64,000 nucleotides of DNA, from contig AP027304.1 in the NCBI GenBank assembly GCA_036322835.1, positions 496,001-560,000 of the forward strand. The letters run 5' to 3'. Shown here piece after piece: positions 28,054 through 37,785 of the stretch (position 1 is the first letter of the stretch; each line of letters starts with the position of its first letter). Source of the stretch: Tenuifilaceae bacterium CYCD (lineage in GTDB: Bacteria; Bacteroidota; Bacteroidia; Bacteroidales; Tenuifilaceae). A program made the position numbers and the translations under genes. The notes under the pieces are model-generated. The model was not told the DNA's origin. It searched no databases and worked only from the letters and a program-made list of their open reading frames with translations.

Positions 28054-29502
28054 ATGGCTAACTTGGCAAATTCAAAAATTAGGATTGTGAGTAAGCAGGT
28101 ACAAGTTTTCAAGTATATTCTTTTCGATTTTTTGGGAAGTGCTTTTGCATGGGTTCTTTTTAACATTTATCGTAAGAAGATTATTGAATCCCAACTTTTT
28201 GGCATTGAAATTCCATTCTCTCCAAACTTAAAGTTCTACCTAGGGGTACTGATTTTCCCAATATTCTGGGTATCCTTATTCGGTTTGGCCGGTTTTTACC
28301 ACGATGTTTTCCGAAAATCAAGATTAAAAGAGTTAAGCGCATCAATTGGATTTACGATACTTGGCTGCTTACTGTTCTTCTTTGCCATGCTTCTAGACGA
28401 CTACATTGTTTCGTATAAAAGCTACTATAAAATTCTACTAAGCCTATTCTCACTGATATTAGCCTTCACCTATTTCCCCCGATTGGTACTCACAACAAAA
28501 ACAATCCATAGGGTACACAAAAGAATAATTGGGTACCCATCAATAATTGTTGGGAACGGACAAAAAGCCTTCGATTTATTCAACGAACTTGAAGCTGAGG
28601 AGAAATCGCAAGGATACAGGTTGCTCGGCTATATCTCCATTAGCAAAAAAAATCCTGATTTGCTTGAAGGGAAACTGCCCTGTCTCGGAAAATTAGTATC
28701 AATTGGCGAGATTGTGAGGAAATCAAATATCGAAGAGGTATTACTGGCAACAGACAACGAAAATCCCGAAACACTCACCAGAATAATCAACGAATTGCTT
28801 CCACTAAATGTTCAAATCAAGGCAATTCCTAGCATGTACGACCACCTCTCGGGAAGGGTTAAAATGACAGGGATTCTTAGTGCTCCGCTACTAAATATTT
28901 CTTTTGAGTTGATGCCACCATGGCAAGCGAACCTAAAGCAAATGATAGACTATTCTTTTGGTACTCTTGCTCTGATTCTAGCTTTGCCACTTATCGTTGC
29001 TTTAACAATAATAATTAAGTTTTCATCAAAAGGCCCCATACTTTTTAAGCAAGAGCGAATTGGACAATACGGCAAGCCTTTTATGCTGCTAAAATTCCGC
29101 AGCATGTACTGCGATGCTGAAGCAAAAGGGCCTGCTCTGTCGAGTAAAAACGATCCCCGCGTAACACCCGTGGGCAGGTTTATGCGAAAAACTAGGCTTG
29201 ATGAGATTCCTAATTTTATTAACGTTATAAAAGGAGATATGTCGCTGGTGGGACCTCGTCCCGAACGACAACACTATATTGATCAGATTTTGCAGGTTGC
29301 TCCTCATTATATTCATCTCCAAAAAGTAAAACCAGGAATCACATCTTGGGGACAAGTAAAGTATGGCTATGCAGAGAATGTGAACCAAATGGTTGAGCGG
29401 CTTAAATACGATTTGCTTTACCTGGAAAACATGTCGTTATTCGTGGATTTCAAAATAATAATCTACACATTGATAACGGTTGTTCGTGGTCGAGGGGTTT
29501 AG
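28054..29502 (+). CDS. Undecaprenyl-phosphate sugar phosphotransferase (WbaP/WcaJ type)
   Basis: 482 residues. Four N-terminal transmembrane helices lie within about residues 20-150, followed by a soluble CoA-binding-like domain (about 155-290) and a fifth hydrophobic segment near 300-325. The C-terminal bacterial sugar transferase domain has F-K-Q-E-R-I-G, K-F-R-S-M and D-E-I-P-N. It starts polysaccharide synthesis by moving a hexose-1-phosphate onto the membrane lipid carrier. No glycosyltransferase cluster is adjacent. The last four bases overlap the convergent ThpR gene. Confidence 0.92.
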   Translation: MANLANSKIRIVSKQVQVFKYILFDFLGSAFAWVLFNIYRKKIIESQLFGIEIPFSPNLKFYLGVLIFPIFWVSLFGLAGFYHDVFRKSRLKELSASIGFTILGCLLFFFAMLLDDYIVSYKSYYKILLSLFSLILAFTYFPRLVLTTKTIHRVHKRIIGYPSIIVGNGQKAFDLFNELEAEEKSQGYRLLGYISISKKNPDLLEGKLPCLGKLVSIGEIVRKSNIEEVLLATDNENPETLTRIINELLPLNVQIKAIPSMYDHLSGRVKMTGILSAPLLNISFELMPPWQANLKQMIDYSFGTLALILALPLIVALTIIIKFSSKGPILFKQERIGQYGKPFMLLKFRSMYCDAEAKGPALSSKNDPRVTPVGRFMRKTRLDEIPNFINVIKGDMSLVGPRPERQHYIDQILQVAPHYIHLQKVKPGITSWGQVKYGYAENVNQMVERLKYDLLYLENMSLFVDFKIIIYTLITVVRGRGV

Positions 29503-30065
29503 CTATTCTTCAAATCAATAATATCGATAGATTTGTAAATTGAGCCATGCGGAGTTAAAGTACTTTGGTAGAAAACAACCTTATCTATATTCGCATTCTG
29601 CAAAATGGGTTCCTTATTCTGAACAACAAAACTTTTCAGTTCTATTCTACTATTTAAGAATTTTATTCGTCCAAGTGTAAGATGTGGTGAAAATACCTTA
29701 TTCTCATCTTCGTAACCAAATGGGGCTAAAGCCCTATCAACAGTATTTTTCAGATTATCTAATGATTGACACGACTCAATACCAAGCCAAATCACCTTTG
29801 GATCTGGTTTCCCAAAGGTACCCAATCCTTTAACGCATAACCGAAATTCAGAAATATTGGTAAGGTTATCCCTTAATGCTCTCGATATATCCTCAACCTG
29901 ACTAATTTGAGTTTCTCCTAAAAACAAAAGTGTAAGATGAATAGTATTGGTATCAACCCAATTAATGCTATCATTTTTCAGCATCGCCTTGAGTTTGCCA
30001 CATAACTCAACTATGGGCTTTTCGGGCTTAATATCAACAGCGATGAAAGTTCTAATGGAATTCAT
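29499..30065 (-). CDS. thpR: RNA 2',3'-cyclic phosphodiesterase
   Basis: 188 residues from the ATG at 30065, which opens the typical M-N-S-I-R-T-F-I-A-V-D. The two H-x-T motifs of the 2H phosphoesterase superfamily are present, in I-H-L-T-L and P-H-L-T-L. It hydrolyses 2',3'-cyclic phosphate RNA ends and was earlier called 2'-5' RNA ligase. It is convergent with the sugar transferase, sharing 4 bases, and divergent from elbB. Confidence 0.9.
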   Translation of the reverse strand: MNSIRTFIAVDIKPEKPIVELCGKLKAMLKNDSINWVDTNTIHLTLLFLGETQISQVEDISRALRDNLTNISEFRLCVKGLGTFGKPDPKVIWLGIESCQSLDNLKNTVDRALAPFGYEDENKVFSPHLTLGRIKFLNSRIELKSFVVQNKEPILQNANIDKVVFYQSTLTPHGSIYKSIDIIDLKNS

Positions 30066-30130
30066 TTTGTATAGTATAAATTGACAACAAATAAACAAAA
30101 AGTAGTATATTGTATCAAAAATAATTATCT

Positions 30131-30790
30131 ATGAGCAATCAAAAAAAATTTGCCGTTGTTTTATCAGGCTGCGGTGTTTTCGATGGTTCCGAAATTCACG
30201 AGGCAGTAATGACTCTTTACGCGATAGCCCTAAATGGTTGTTCATATCAGGTCTTTGCTCCTAATACACCGCAGCATCACGTTATCAATCACATCAATGG
30301 GAACATCATGAACGAGTCCCGAAATGTAATGGTGGAGTCTGCTCGCATTTCGAGAGGGAACATTAAACCGCTATCAGAATTCAACCCCGAACTGTACGAC
30401 GCTTTAATATTCCCTGGTGGTTATGGAGTGGCAAAAAACTTATCCAGCTGGGCTTTTGATGGCATAAATTGTAATGTGATTGAGGAGGTTAGCAGGGCTA
30501 TTAAAGGAATGCATGTTCAGCACAAACCGATAGGAGCGCTATGTATATCGCCCGTATTATTGGCAAAAACACTAGGCAACGTTACCATTACTTTTGGGAA
30601 AGATGCATCAACCGCTAAGGCTGTTGAGAGCATTGGTGCCAAGCACCTACAAACCGGACATGCACAGGTTGTTATGGACGAACGCAATATGATATTCACA
30701 ACGCCTTGCTATATGCTCGATGCAACAATAGTTGACATTGCAGATGGCGCAAAAGCAATTGTTACCGAAATGCTTAAATGGATGAGATAA
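30131..30790 (+). CDS. elbB: ElbB-type glyoxalase (DJ-1/PfpI superfamily)
   Basis: 219 residues. It begins K-F-A-V-V-L-S-G-C-G-V-F-D-G-S-E-I-H-E, the signature of ElbB (isoprenoid biosynthesis protein with amidotransferase-like fold). A nucleophile-elbow cysteine is in G-A-L-C-I-S near residue 140. E. coli ElbB has glyoxalase activity in vitro; the physiological role is uncertain. Likely co-transcribed with the downstream lipoprotein gene. Confidence 0.9.
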   Translation: MSNQKKFAVVLSGCGVFDGSEIHEAVMTLYAIALNGCSYQVFAPNTPQHHVINHINGNIMNESRNVMVESARISRGNIKPLSEFNPELYDALIFPGGYGVAKNLSSWAFDGINCNVIEEVSRAIKGMHVQHKPIGALCISPVLLAKTLGNVTITFGKDASTAKAVESIGAKHLQTGHAQVVMDERNMIFTTPCYMLDATIVDIADGAKAIVTEMLKWMR

Positions 30791-30803
30791 CCAATACAAT
30801 GTT

Positions 30804-31310
30804 ATGATGATAAAAAAAACAAGAATAATACTAATACTGAGCCTGGCTATCGCCTGCCAGTGCTGTATATTATCGGATGAATGTGATGATTGCTTCACCC
30901 CTCCCAGTCCAGTTTGGTTTAAAATTGTAAACGCCAACGATACGCTCCAAAACCTTATAACCAAGGATTTTTATTCTATAGATTCAATTAAAATGTGGTA
31001 TGAAGAGAACTCTCAAAAGAAATACGTTGATCTTGTACTAATTAATACGGAGAACTTTGAGAATATTATTCAAAGTACCGCCACATTTTACTGTATCAAC
31101 GGAGAGCCCCGTGATTTTTACCTTTACTTAAACAACTCCGATACAGACACTATTCAACTACAGGTTACCGCACACTCCGACGGATGCTGCACATCGTTCA
31201 GTCTAGAATCTATAAAATTTAATGGAGAAGAGCCACCCTTCGATTCTGTAAATTATGCCTACTTATTAAAGAAAAAATTAAGCATAAATCAAAGTAATCC
31301 TTGCTCATAA
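30804..31310 (+). CDS. Hypothetical cysteine-rich exported protein, possible lipoprotein
   Basis: 168 residues, unrecognised. A hydrophobic leader ends in a cysteine cluster (about residues 18-31: C-Q-C-C ... C-D-D-C) that could hold a weak lipobox at Cys18 or Cys20. Further paired cysteines (G-C-C) occur near 130. The 13-base spacing to elbB suggests one transcript. The final 22 bases overlap the convergent DUF4294 gene. Confidence 0.6.
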   Translation: MMIKKTRIILILSLAIACQCCILSDECDDCFTPPSPVWFKIVNANDTLQNLITKDFYSIDSIKMWYEENSQKKYVDLVLINTENFENIIQSTATFYCINGEPRDFYLYLNNSDTDTIQLQVTAHSDGCCTSFSLESIKFNGEEPPFDSVNYAYLLKKKLSINQSNPCS

Positions 31311-31882
31311 AGAATTATCAAATCATTCAAAACCTTATCCTCGCCGTTGGGATCGAACTTTGTCTTTAAGTTAGACCCAAATACACGTGCTACCCCTTGC
31401 CAGAATCCAGCAGAAAATCCACCTTTAAGTTCCTTAACAAGTTCGTACGATGTTTGCCCGGTTTCCCTATCAATCAACTTAATCAGCATTTTCCCTTGCG
31501 AAATAGTCAGCTTAACTAACTGCTTTTCAAATTCAGCGCGAACCTCCTTTTCAGTATCTTTAATGTAAGCATCAATCTCTCTTTTAGAGTGAAGCGTTTT
31601 TATGTGCTCATTCATCTCTATGAGCTTTGCATTGGCAACTTTGGCGTACGGGTAGGTTTTTTTCAGATTGTATATCATTTTATAGTACTGCCGCATTTCC
31701 ACTTTACTCTTAAACCTGCGCCTCCCCCGCTTCACCACCTCTTTAATCTGAATATGTGCAATGGTATCGCCATCAATAATAGTAGAAGGAAAAATCAAAT
31801 TAGTCGAAATCTCACTGTAATTCTGAGCTTTTACGTCCAGAACCATTACCAATACGACCAACAGTGTAACCAAGTTTTTCAT
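31289..31882 (-). CDS. DUF4294 domain-containing exported protein
   Basis: 197 residues from the ATG at 31882 (a GTG lies one codon further out). A signal peptide of about 19 residues is followed by the DUF4294 core: K-R-G-R-R-R-F-K-S-K then Y-N-L-K-K-T-Y-P-Y-A-K-V-A. The family is essentially restricted to Bacteroidota and has no known function. The charged central part looks helical. Its 3' end overlaps the convergent lipoprotein gene. Confidence 0.85.
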   Translation of the reverse strand: MKNLVTLLVVLVMVLDVKAQNYSEISTNLIFPSTIIDGDTIAHIQIKEVVKRGRRRFKSKVEMRQYYKMIYNLKKTYPYAKVANAKLIEMNEHIKTLHSKREIDAYIKDTEKEVRAEFEKQLVKLTISQGKMLIKLIDRETGQTSYELVKELKGGFSAGFWQGVARVFGSNLKTKFDPNGEDKVLNDLIILYEQGLL

Positions 31883-32067
31883 CACCCCTAACTACAAATA
31901 ATTTAAACGGAAAAAACGATCTCTCAGATTCAAAAATAAGAATTAAGACTGAGCAAAATTACCACAATTTATTCAATCAAATGTTAAGCCATAGATTAAA
32001 GAACCAGCAAACATTTCTAAGTAGTTTTTGGAAAATTTAGTCCGCAAAAAATTCCTAAAAATTTGAG

Positions 32068-32075
32068 TAACTTTG
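32068..32075 (+). promoter_or_regulatory. gpmI promoter, -7 box
   Basis: TAACTTTG fits TAnnTTTG, 71 bases before the gpmI start. Confidence 0.5.
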
Positions 32076-32146
32076 ATGCCGAAATATGAACCTTTAAAAG
32101 GTAAAGATGTTAAGTGATGTAGAATAGAAACAAAAATCAATTTAGT

Positions 32147-33670
32147 ATGACAAACAGTAAGGTACTTTTGATGATTCTTGATGGTTGGGGAATTGGAAAC
32201 CACGATAAATCTGATGTTATTTTTAGCACGCCTACTCCATATATTGATGGACTAATCCAAAAATATCCAAATTCGCAATTGCTTACTTGTGGCGAGTATG
32301 TTGGCCTACCCGATGGCCAAATGGGAAACTCGGAGGTTGGGCACCTAAACATTGGAGCAGGTAGAGTAGTTTACCAGGATTTGGTTCGTATAAACAAGGA
32401 TATAAAGGAAAATCAACTGGAAAAGATGCCGGTTCTGGTCGATGCACTTAAATATGCTAAGGAAAAGAATGTTGCCGTTCATTTTCTGGGTTTAGTTTCC
32501 GATGGAGGCGTTCACTCGCTCGACAAGCATCTATATAGACTTTGTGATATTACAAAGGAATACGGATTAACCAACGTCTTTATTCATGCGCTAACCGATG
32601 GAAGAGATACCGATCCACAGAGCGGTTTGGGATTTGTTCGCGAACTCGAAAATCACCTAAAAACAAGTAACGGAACCATAGCATCGCTCGTTGGAAGATA
32701 CTACACAATGGATAGGGACAAACGCTGGGAGCGCGTTAAAGAAGGTTACGACCTTTTGGTTCATGGCAAAGGAAAAGCAACTACTGATATAGTAAAGTCG
32801 ATTGAGGAATCGTACAAAGAAGGCGTTACCGATGAGTTTATCAAACCAATTGTAAGGGTTGACAATCAGGGTAATCCAGTAGGATTAGTTAAAAAAGGTG
32901 ATGTGGTTATATGCTTTAACTTCCGTACCGATCGCTTACGCGAAATCACCGTTGCTCTTACCCAAAAAGATATGCCCGAATTTGGAATGAAAACCATTCC
33001 TTTGCATTACGTTACAATGACCTGTTACGACGACACCTTCAAGAATGTTAACGTTATCTACGAAAAGGACAATTTGCTCAACACTCTTGGCGAAGTTGTT
33101 TCAAATAACGGCCTAAAACAATTAAGAATTGCTGAAACAGAAAAATACGCACACGTTACATTCTTCTTTTCTGGTGGCCGCGAGAAAGAGTTTGATGGCG
33201 AAAGTAGAATTTTAATTCCATCGCCTAAGGTTGCCACATACGATCTTCAACCCGAAATGAGTGCATTCCTTGTGAAGGATGCCATTGTTGGCGAACTTAA
33301 TAAAAAAACTCACGACTTTATCTGCCTCAACTTTGCCAACGGCGATATGGTTGGTCATACCGGAATATACAGCGCAATTCAAAAAGCAGTTCAAGCAGTT
33401 GACCACTGTGTTACCGAAGTTGTTGAAGCCGCAAAGGCAAATGGATATACCGTAATAATTATAGCCGACCATGGCAATGCAGATTATGCGTTAAATCCCG
33501 ATGGTACACCAAATACAGCACACTCGCTCAATCCTGTTCCAATTATTTTAGTATCCGACAAGTACAAATCTATCGGAAAAGGAATTTTGGCCGATGTTGC
33601 TCCAACAATTCTGTCGATTATGGGATTACCAATTCCTGCAGAAATGACAGGGAAATCGCTCTGCCATTAA
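32147..33670 (+). CDS. gpmI: 2,3-bisphosphoglycerate-independent phosphoglycerate mutase
   Basis: 507 residues, normal for the two-manganese enzyme. The phosphatase-fold metal motif L-D-G-W-G is at residues 11-15 and the phosphorylated Ser62 sits in M-G-N-S-E-V-G-H. Late ligands are in D-M-V-G-H-T and D-H-G-N-A-D. It interconverts 3- and 2-phosphoglycerate in glycolysis. It heads a probable operon with a DUF3109 gene and a dipeptidase. Confidence 0.97.
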   Translation: MTNSKVLLMILDGWGIGNHDKSDVIFSTPTPYIDGLIQKYPNSQLLTCGEYVGLPDGQMGNSEVGHLNIGAGRVVYQDLVRINKDIKENQLEKMPVLVDALKYAKEKNVAVHFLGLVSDGGVHSLDKHLYRLCDITKEYGLTNVFIHALTDGRDTDPQSGLGFVRELENHLKTSNGTIASLVGRYYTMDRDKRWERVKEGYDLLVHGKGKATTDIVKSIEESYKEGVTDEFIKPIVRVDNQGNPVGLVKKGDVVICFNFRTDRLREITVALTQKDMPEFGMKTIPLHYVTMTCYDDTFKNVNVIYEKDNLLNTLGEVVSNNGLKQLRIAETEKYAHVTFFFSGGREKEFDGESRILIPSPKVATYDLQPEMSAFLVKDAIVGELNKKTHDFICLNFANGDMVGHTGIYSAIQKAVQAVDHCVTEVVEAAKANGYTVIIIADHGNADYALNPDGTPNTAHSLNPVPIILVSDKYKSIGKGILADVAPTILSIMGLPIPAEMTGKSLCH

Positions 33671-33683
33671 TATAGGTTTGAAT

Positions 33684-34265
33684 ATGATGATTCAAATTGA
33701 CGATAAAGTTGTTAGTAGCGAAATCCTTAAAAATAAATTTTGCTGCGATATAACTCAATGCAACGGATTGTGCTGCGTTCACGGATCTTCGGGAGCCCCC
33801 TTAACCAAACAGGAGGGTTCCATTCTTGAAAAAATATTGCCAAAGGTTACTCCATACATGGTTCCGGAGGGAATTAAAGCCGTTAAACAACAAGGGACAT
33901 CAGTAATCGACGCCGACAATGATTTGGTCACCCCATTGGTCGATGACAAGGAATGCGCCTATGTAGTTTTTGAGAATGGAATTGCCATCTGTGCAATTGA
34001 AAAAGCATGGTTCGATAAAAAGGTAGACTTCCGAAAACCACTCTCTTGCCACCTCTACCCTATTCGGGTTAAAGAGTATCCTACCTTTACCGCGCTAAAC
34101 TATGATGTATGGGATGTTTGTGCTCCCGCTCGCAAGTTGGGAGAAAGCAAGGGGTTGCCTGTATACCGATTTCTAAAAGATGCTCTTATCAGAGCCTATG
34201 GCAACGATTTTTACAACCAACTCGAAGAGGCTGAAAAATTGATAAATTCACAATCAAAAGAATAA
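33684..34265 (+). CDS. DUF3109 family cysteine-rich protein
   Basis: 193 residues from the ATG at 33684; only a TTG precedes it. An N-terminal C-C-D-I-T-Q-C-N-G-L-C-C cluster, a later C-A-Y/C-A-I and a C-H-L-Y-P-I-R motif suggest bound metal, possibly an iron-sulfur cluster. DUF3109 is common in Bacteroidota and relates to YkgJ-type zinc/iron-chelating proteins; function unknown. It lies between gpmI and the dipeptidase with short spacers. Confidence 0.85.
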   Translation: MMIQIDDKVVSSEILKNKFCCDITQCNGLCCVHGSSGAPLTKQEGSILEKILPKVTPYMVPEGIKAVKQQGTSVIDADNDLVTPLVDDKECAYVVFENGIAICAIEKAWFDKKVDFRKPLSCHLYPIRVKEYPTFTALNYDVWDVCAPARKLGESKGLPVYRFLKDALIRAYGNDFYNQLEEAEKLINSQSKE

Positions 34266-34282
34266 ATTTAACCAACAAAACC

Positions 34283-35656
34283 ATGGAATATATCAAAACA
34301 TACATCGAGGCTAACAAAGAACGCTTCCTTGATGAATTATTCGGTTTGCTCCAAATACCTTCAATAAGTTCGCTTTCCGATCATAAAAATGATATGGTAA
34401 AGGCCGCCGAGTACTGGAAGGAATCCATTCTAAACGCAGGAGCCGATAAAGCAATGGTAATGCCCACCGCAGGAAACCCCGTGGTTTATGGCGAAAAAAT
34501 TATCGACCCAAAACTTCCTACAGTTTTAGTATATGCCCATTATGATGTAATGCCTGTTGATCCCATTGAACTATGGCAATCGAAACCCTTTGAACCCGAA
34601 ATTAGAGACGGTAGAATCTGGGCTCGCGGTGCCGACGATGATAAGGGCCAAGGATTTATGCACGCAAAAGCATTTGAACTAATGGTGAAAACCAACACTC
34701 TTCCGTGCAACGTGAAGTTCATGATTGAAGGCGAAGAAGAAATTGGATCCACCAACCTTGGTATATTCTGTGCCGACAACAAGGAGATGCTCAAAGCCGA
34801 TATCATACTTGTTTCAGACACATCTATGATAGGTAAAGACATTCCTTCTATCACCACAGGTTTGAGAGGATTAGCATACGTAGAAGTTGAAGTTACTGGG
34901 CCGAATAAGGACCTTCATTCAGGACTATTTGGTGGCGCCGTTGCTAACCCGGCAAACATTCTTGCAAAAATGATAGCCTCGTTACACGACGAAAACAATA
35001 AGATTACTGTTCCCGGTTTCTATGATGACGTGGTGGAGGTCAGCCCAGAGGAACGTAAGGATATGGCACGGGCTCCTTTCAACCTAGAAAATTACAAGAA
35101 GTCGTTAGATATTAATGAAATTCATGGAGAAAAGGGCTATACCACCATTGAGCGAACCGGTATCAGGCCTACCTTAGATGTAAATGGAATGTGGAGTGGC
35201 TACATTGGAGAAGGTGCAAAAACAGTTCTCCCCTCAAAGGCTTATGCCAAGGTATCAATGCGCCTTGTACCCAACCAAGATCACCATAAAATAGCAGAAC
35301 TCTTCAAAAAGCACTTTGAAGCAATTGCACCAGAATATGTTAAGGTAAAGGTTACACCTCATCACGGTGGCCAAGGATATGTTGCCCCCACCAATACCAC
35401 AGGATATTTGGCTGCTAGCAAAGCAATAGAAGAAGCCTACGGGAAAAAGCCTGTTCCATTCCGCAGCGGTGGAAGCATTCCAATAGTAAGTACCTTCGAG
35501 CATGTTCTTGGCATCAAATCAATCCTTTTAGGATTCGGCTTGGAGGCCGACGCCATCCACTCGCCTAACGAAAGCTACGCACTGGAGCAATTCTTCAAAG
35601 GAATCGAGGTTATTCCACTGTTCTATAAGCACTTTGCCGAACTGAGCAAAAAATAG
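34283..35656 (+). CDS. M20 family dipeptidase (CNDP-like)
   Basis: 457 residues. Metal-binding motifs of M20 peptidases are present: Y-A-H-Y-D-V-M-P-V-D, W-A-R-G-A-D-D-D-K-G and the E-G-E-E-E-I-G catalytic glutamate. The cytosolic nonspecific dipeptidase/carnosinase group is the best fit; there is no signal peptide. A terminator closes the gpmI operon behind it. Confidence 0.92.
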   Translation: MEYIKTYIEANKERFLDELFGLLQIPSISSLSDHKNDMVKAAEYWKESILNAGADKAMVMPTAGNPVVYGEKIIDPKLPTVLVYAHYDVMPVDPIELWQSKPFEPEIRDGRIWARGADDDKGQGFMHAKAFELMVKTNTLPCNVKFMIEGEEEIGSTNLGIFCADNKEMLKADIILVSDTSMIGKDIPSITTGLRGLAYVEVEVTGPNKDLHSGLFGGAVANPANILAKMIASLHDENNKITVPGFYDDVVEVSPEERKDMARAPFNLENYKKSLDINEIHGEKGYTTIERTGIRPTLDVNGMWSGYIGEGAKTVLPSKAYAKVSMRLVPNQDHHKIAELFKKHFEAIAPEYVKVKVTPHHGGQGYVAPTNTTGYLAASKAIEEAYGKKPVPFRSGGSIPIVSTFEHVLGIKSILLGFGLEADAIHSPNESYALEQFFKGIEVIPLFYKHFAELSKK

Positions 35657-35660
35657 TGTT

Positions 35661-35685
35661 AAAAGGGGATTCAAGTCCCCTTTTT
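35661..35685 (+). terminator. Terminator of the gpmI-DUF3109-dipeptidase operon
   Basis: AAAAGGGGA / TCCCCTTTT arms with a 6-base loop and trailing T, 5 bases after the stop. Confidence 0.85.
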
Positions 35686-35753
35686 CATTTTCTGGAATAG
35701 TATTATTTCGTTTTTTCTCGTAACTTTAGCATGAATCCAAATTACATAAAGCT

Positions 35754-36263
35754 ATGAAAGTGAATTTTTCAATTTTGATAACGGCTATCCTTTCAATAGT
35801 TGTACTAACATCATGTAGCAAATCATCAAAGCCTGATCAAAAAACACCCTCCGATAAAGCTAAGGAAAACATTAATGGATGGATGATGTCAAAAACAAGC
35901 GAATACCCCAGTTACAAGTCTATTGGTTTTGGAGAACTCACCCCGCGATATCAAAAGAGTAACAGAACATACCAACTGTACAATTTGATAGAACAAGAAA
36001 AAGCAAAGTCAACCCCAAATAAAAATACTATTGATAGTTTAGAGAATCTATTGAACTCAAATAAAGGAGAGTTCCTAGGATATACAATAACTCACAAGTA
36101 CTACATAAAATCAATTGCAGGAGAAACTATCGAAAACGAAAATCTTTTCTTTCTTGACTCATTATTCAGAATTATTACCATTCTAAATGCTGATGCATAC
36201 GACCAGATAATGGACGAAAAGTTAATCTTCAGGCAAGAAGCAACGGACTCAACCAAACAATAA
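35754..36263 (+). CDS. Hypothetical lipoprotein
   Basis: 169 residues, unrecognised. The signal ends in V-V-L-T-S-C, giving lipidated Cys21. The mature part is charged and predicted helical, with no motif. A hairpin follows that doubles as the tRNA-Phe terminator. Confidence 0.65.
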   Translation: MKVNFSILITAILSIVVLTSCSKSSKPDQKTPSDKAKENINGWMMSKTSEYPSYKSIGFGELTPRYQKSNRTYQLYNLIEQEKAKSTPNKNTIDSLENLLNSNKGEFLGYTITHKYYIKSIAGETIENENLFFLDSLFRIITILNADAYDQIMDEKLIFRQEATDSTKQ

Positions 36264-36270
36264 TCTTACA

Positions 36271-36303
36271 AATAAAAGACCCTCGTAGTTTTACGAGGGT
36301 CTT
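36271..36303 (-). terminator. Terminator of tRNA-Phe, shared with the convergent lipoprotein gene
   Basis: A perfect 12-bp stem AAGACCCTCGTA / TACGAGGGTCTT with a GTTT loop; the T-rich tail is on the minus strand. The stem's first base is the last base of the encoded tRNA CCA. Confidence 0.85.
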
Positions 36304-36378
36304 GGTGGTGCCACCAGGAATCGAACCGGGGACACAAGGATTTTCAGTCCTTTGCTCTACCAACTGAGCTATGGCACC
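36303..36378 (-). tRNA. tRNA-Phe (anticodon GAA)
   Basis: The acceptor GGTGCCA pairs with TGGCACC, followed by A-CCA encoded at 36303-36305. The D-arm is GCTCAGTTGGTAGAGC, the anticodon stem AAGGA/TCCTT has loop CTGAAAA (anticodon GAA), and the T-loop is TTCGATT. 76 bases. Confidence 0.96.
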
Positions 36379-36514
36379 AGCGCTTAATTGCGGTGCAAAT
36401 ATATATGTTTTTTCCTTTCTTCCAAAATCAATAAATCCTTTTGAGAAAAATATTTTTGCTATTTTAAATATCTTATTAAAAATGAATCTCTTAAACTATC
36501 AACAAAAATAATAA

Positions 36515-36546
36515 TTTTGCACCTTGTCAACATTTGCATAGCTTTG
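36515..36546 (+). promoter_or_regulatory. Promoter of the M16 peptidase gene
   Basis: TTTTG at 36515-36519 and TAGCTTTG at 36539-36546 are 19 bases apart, a good match to the Bacteroidota TTTG-N19-TAnnTTTG promoter, 16 bases before the start codon. A second -7-like TAATTTTG overlaps the upstream element. Confidence 0.65.
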
Positions 36547-36562
36547 CACCTTTATCATAACC

Positions 36563-37783
36563 ATGGATTTTGAACTGTACACCTTAAGTAACGGTATTCG
36601 GATTGCCCATAAACGAGTTAACTCTCCCGTGGCATACTGCTGCATTATGGTTAATACTGGCACTCGCGATGAACTAGAGGAAGAGCACGGAATGGCTCAT
36701 TTTATTGAACACGTAATTTTTAAAGGAACAAAGAAACGACGTGCATACCATATAATGAGTAGGTTGGAGGATGTTGGGGGCGAATTAAACGCATACACAA
36801 CAAAAGAAGAAACCGTAGTTCATGCCACATTCCTTAAAAATGATTACAGCAGAGCAATAGAACTTATTTCGGATATAGTGTTTCGTTCAACCTTTCCCGA
36901 AAAGGAAATAAAGAAGGAAAAGGATGTTATAATTGACGAGATCAACTCTTATAAGGACAATCCATCGGAACTAATCTACGACGATTTCGAGGATCTTGTT
37001 TACGAGGGCCATTCTTTTGGTCGTAACATACTTGGAACTAAGCGTCATTTAAAAACGTTCTCACGCAAACATATTAACGAATTTATTGCCCGGAACTACA
37101 ACACCGACCAAATTATATTCTGCTCGGTTGGGGATATCTCTTTCAGCAGAGTAAAAAAACTTGCTGAAAGAAATCTTGGATGGATATCAGCAAATTACCG
37201 GAAGAATAAACGGACTGCAATAAACATCTATCATCCAAAATCTAAAAGTATAAGCAAATCAACCTATCAGGCTCACTGCATAATAGGCACAGTTGCCTAT
37301 GATTTGCAAAATCCCAAGCGAATTAGCATGTTCTTACTAAACAATATTCTTGGAGGACCAGGCTCTAACTCCAGATTGAATCTTGCACTTCGCGAAAAGC
37401 ATGGTTATGCTTACAACGTAGAATCAATGTACACACCATATACCGATACTGGACTTTTTACAATATATTTTGGCACCGATAAGGATAACCTTGAAAAAGC
37501 ATACTCAACGGTAATTAAAGAGTTAAATAAAATAAGGGATCAACGATTAGGCGTAATGCAACTATCCAAAGCCAAACGGCAACTCATCGGCCAAATGGCC
37601 ATATCTGCCGAAAGCAATGAAAATCTTATGCTATCAGCCGCAAAAAGTTTTCTTGTTTATGCACAACCTGACAACTTATTGACTATCTTTAACCAAATTG
37701 AGAACATTACTTCTTCAGAGATAATTGAAGTAGCAAACGAAATTGTTGTTCCTAATTTACTTTCTACACTCATTTATAGGTAG
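36563..37783 (+). CDS. M16 family zinc peptidase
   Basis: 406 residues. The inverted zinc motif H-F-I-E-H (His46, Glu49, His50) and the distal Glu126 in D-E-I-N-S-Y match the H-x-x-E-H-x76-E rule exactly. No signal peptide is seen. M16 peptidases of this single-domain size act on short peptides or presequence-like substrates, often as dimers. It is tightly coupled to an O-methyltransferase gene whose start lies 2 bases after the stop. Confidence 0.93.
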   Translation: MDFELYTLSNGIRIAHKRVNSPVAYCCIMVNTGTRDELEEEHGMAHFIEHVIFKGTKKRRAYHIMSRLEDVGGELNAYTTKEETVVHATFLKNDYSRAIELISDIVFRSTFPEKEIKKEKDVIIDEINSYKDNPSELIYDDFEDLVYEGHSFGRNILGTKRHLKTFSRKHINEFIARNYNTDQIIFCSVGDISFSRVKKLAERNLGWISANYRKNKRTAINIYHPKSKSISKSTYQAHCIIGTVAYDLQNPKRISMFLLNNILGGPGSNSRLNLALREKHGYAYNVESMYTPYTDTGLFTIYFGTDKDNLEKAYSTVIKELNKIRDQRLGVMQLSKAKRQLIGQMAISAESNENLMLSAAKSFLVYAQPDNLLTIFNQIENITSSEIIEVANEIVVPNLLSTLIYR

Positions 37784-37785
37784 AT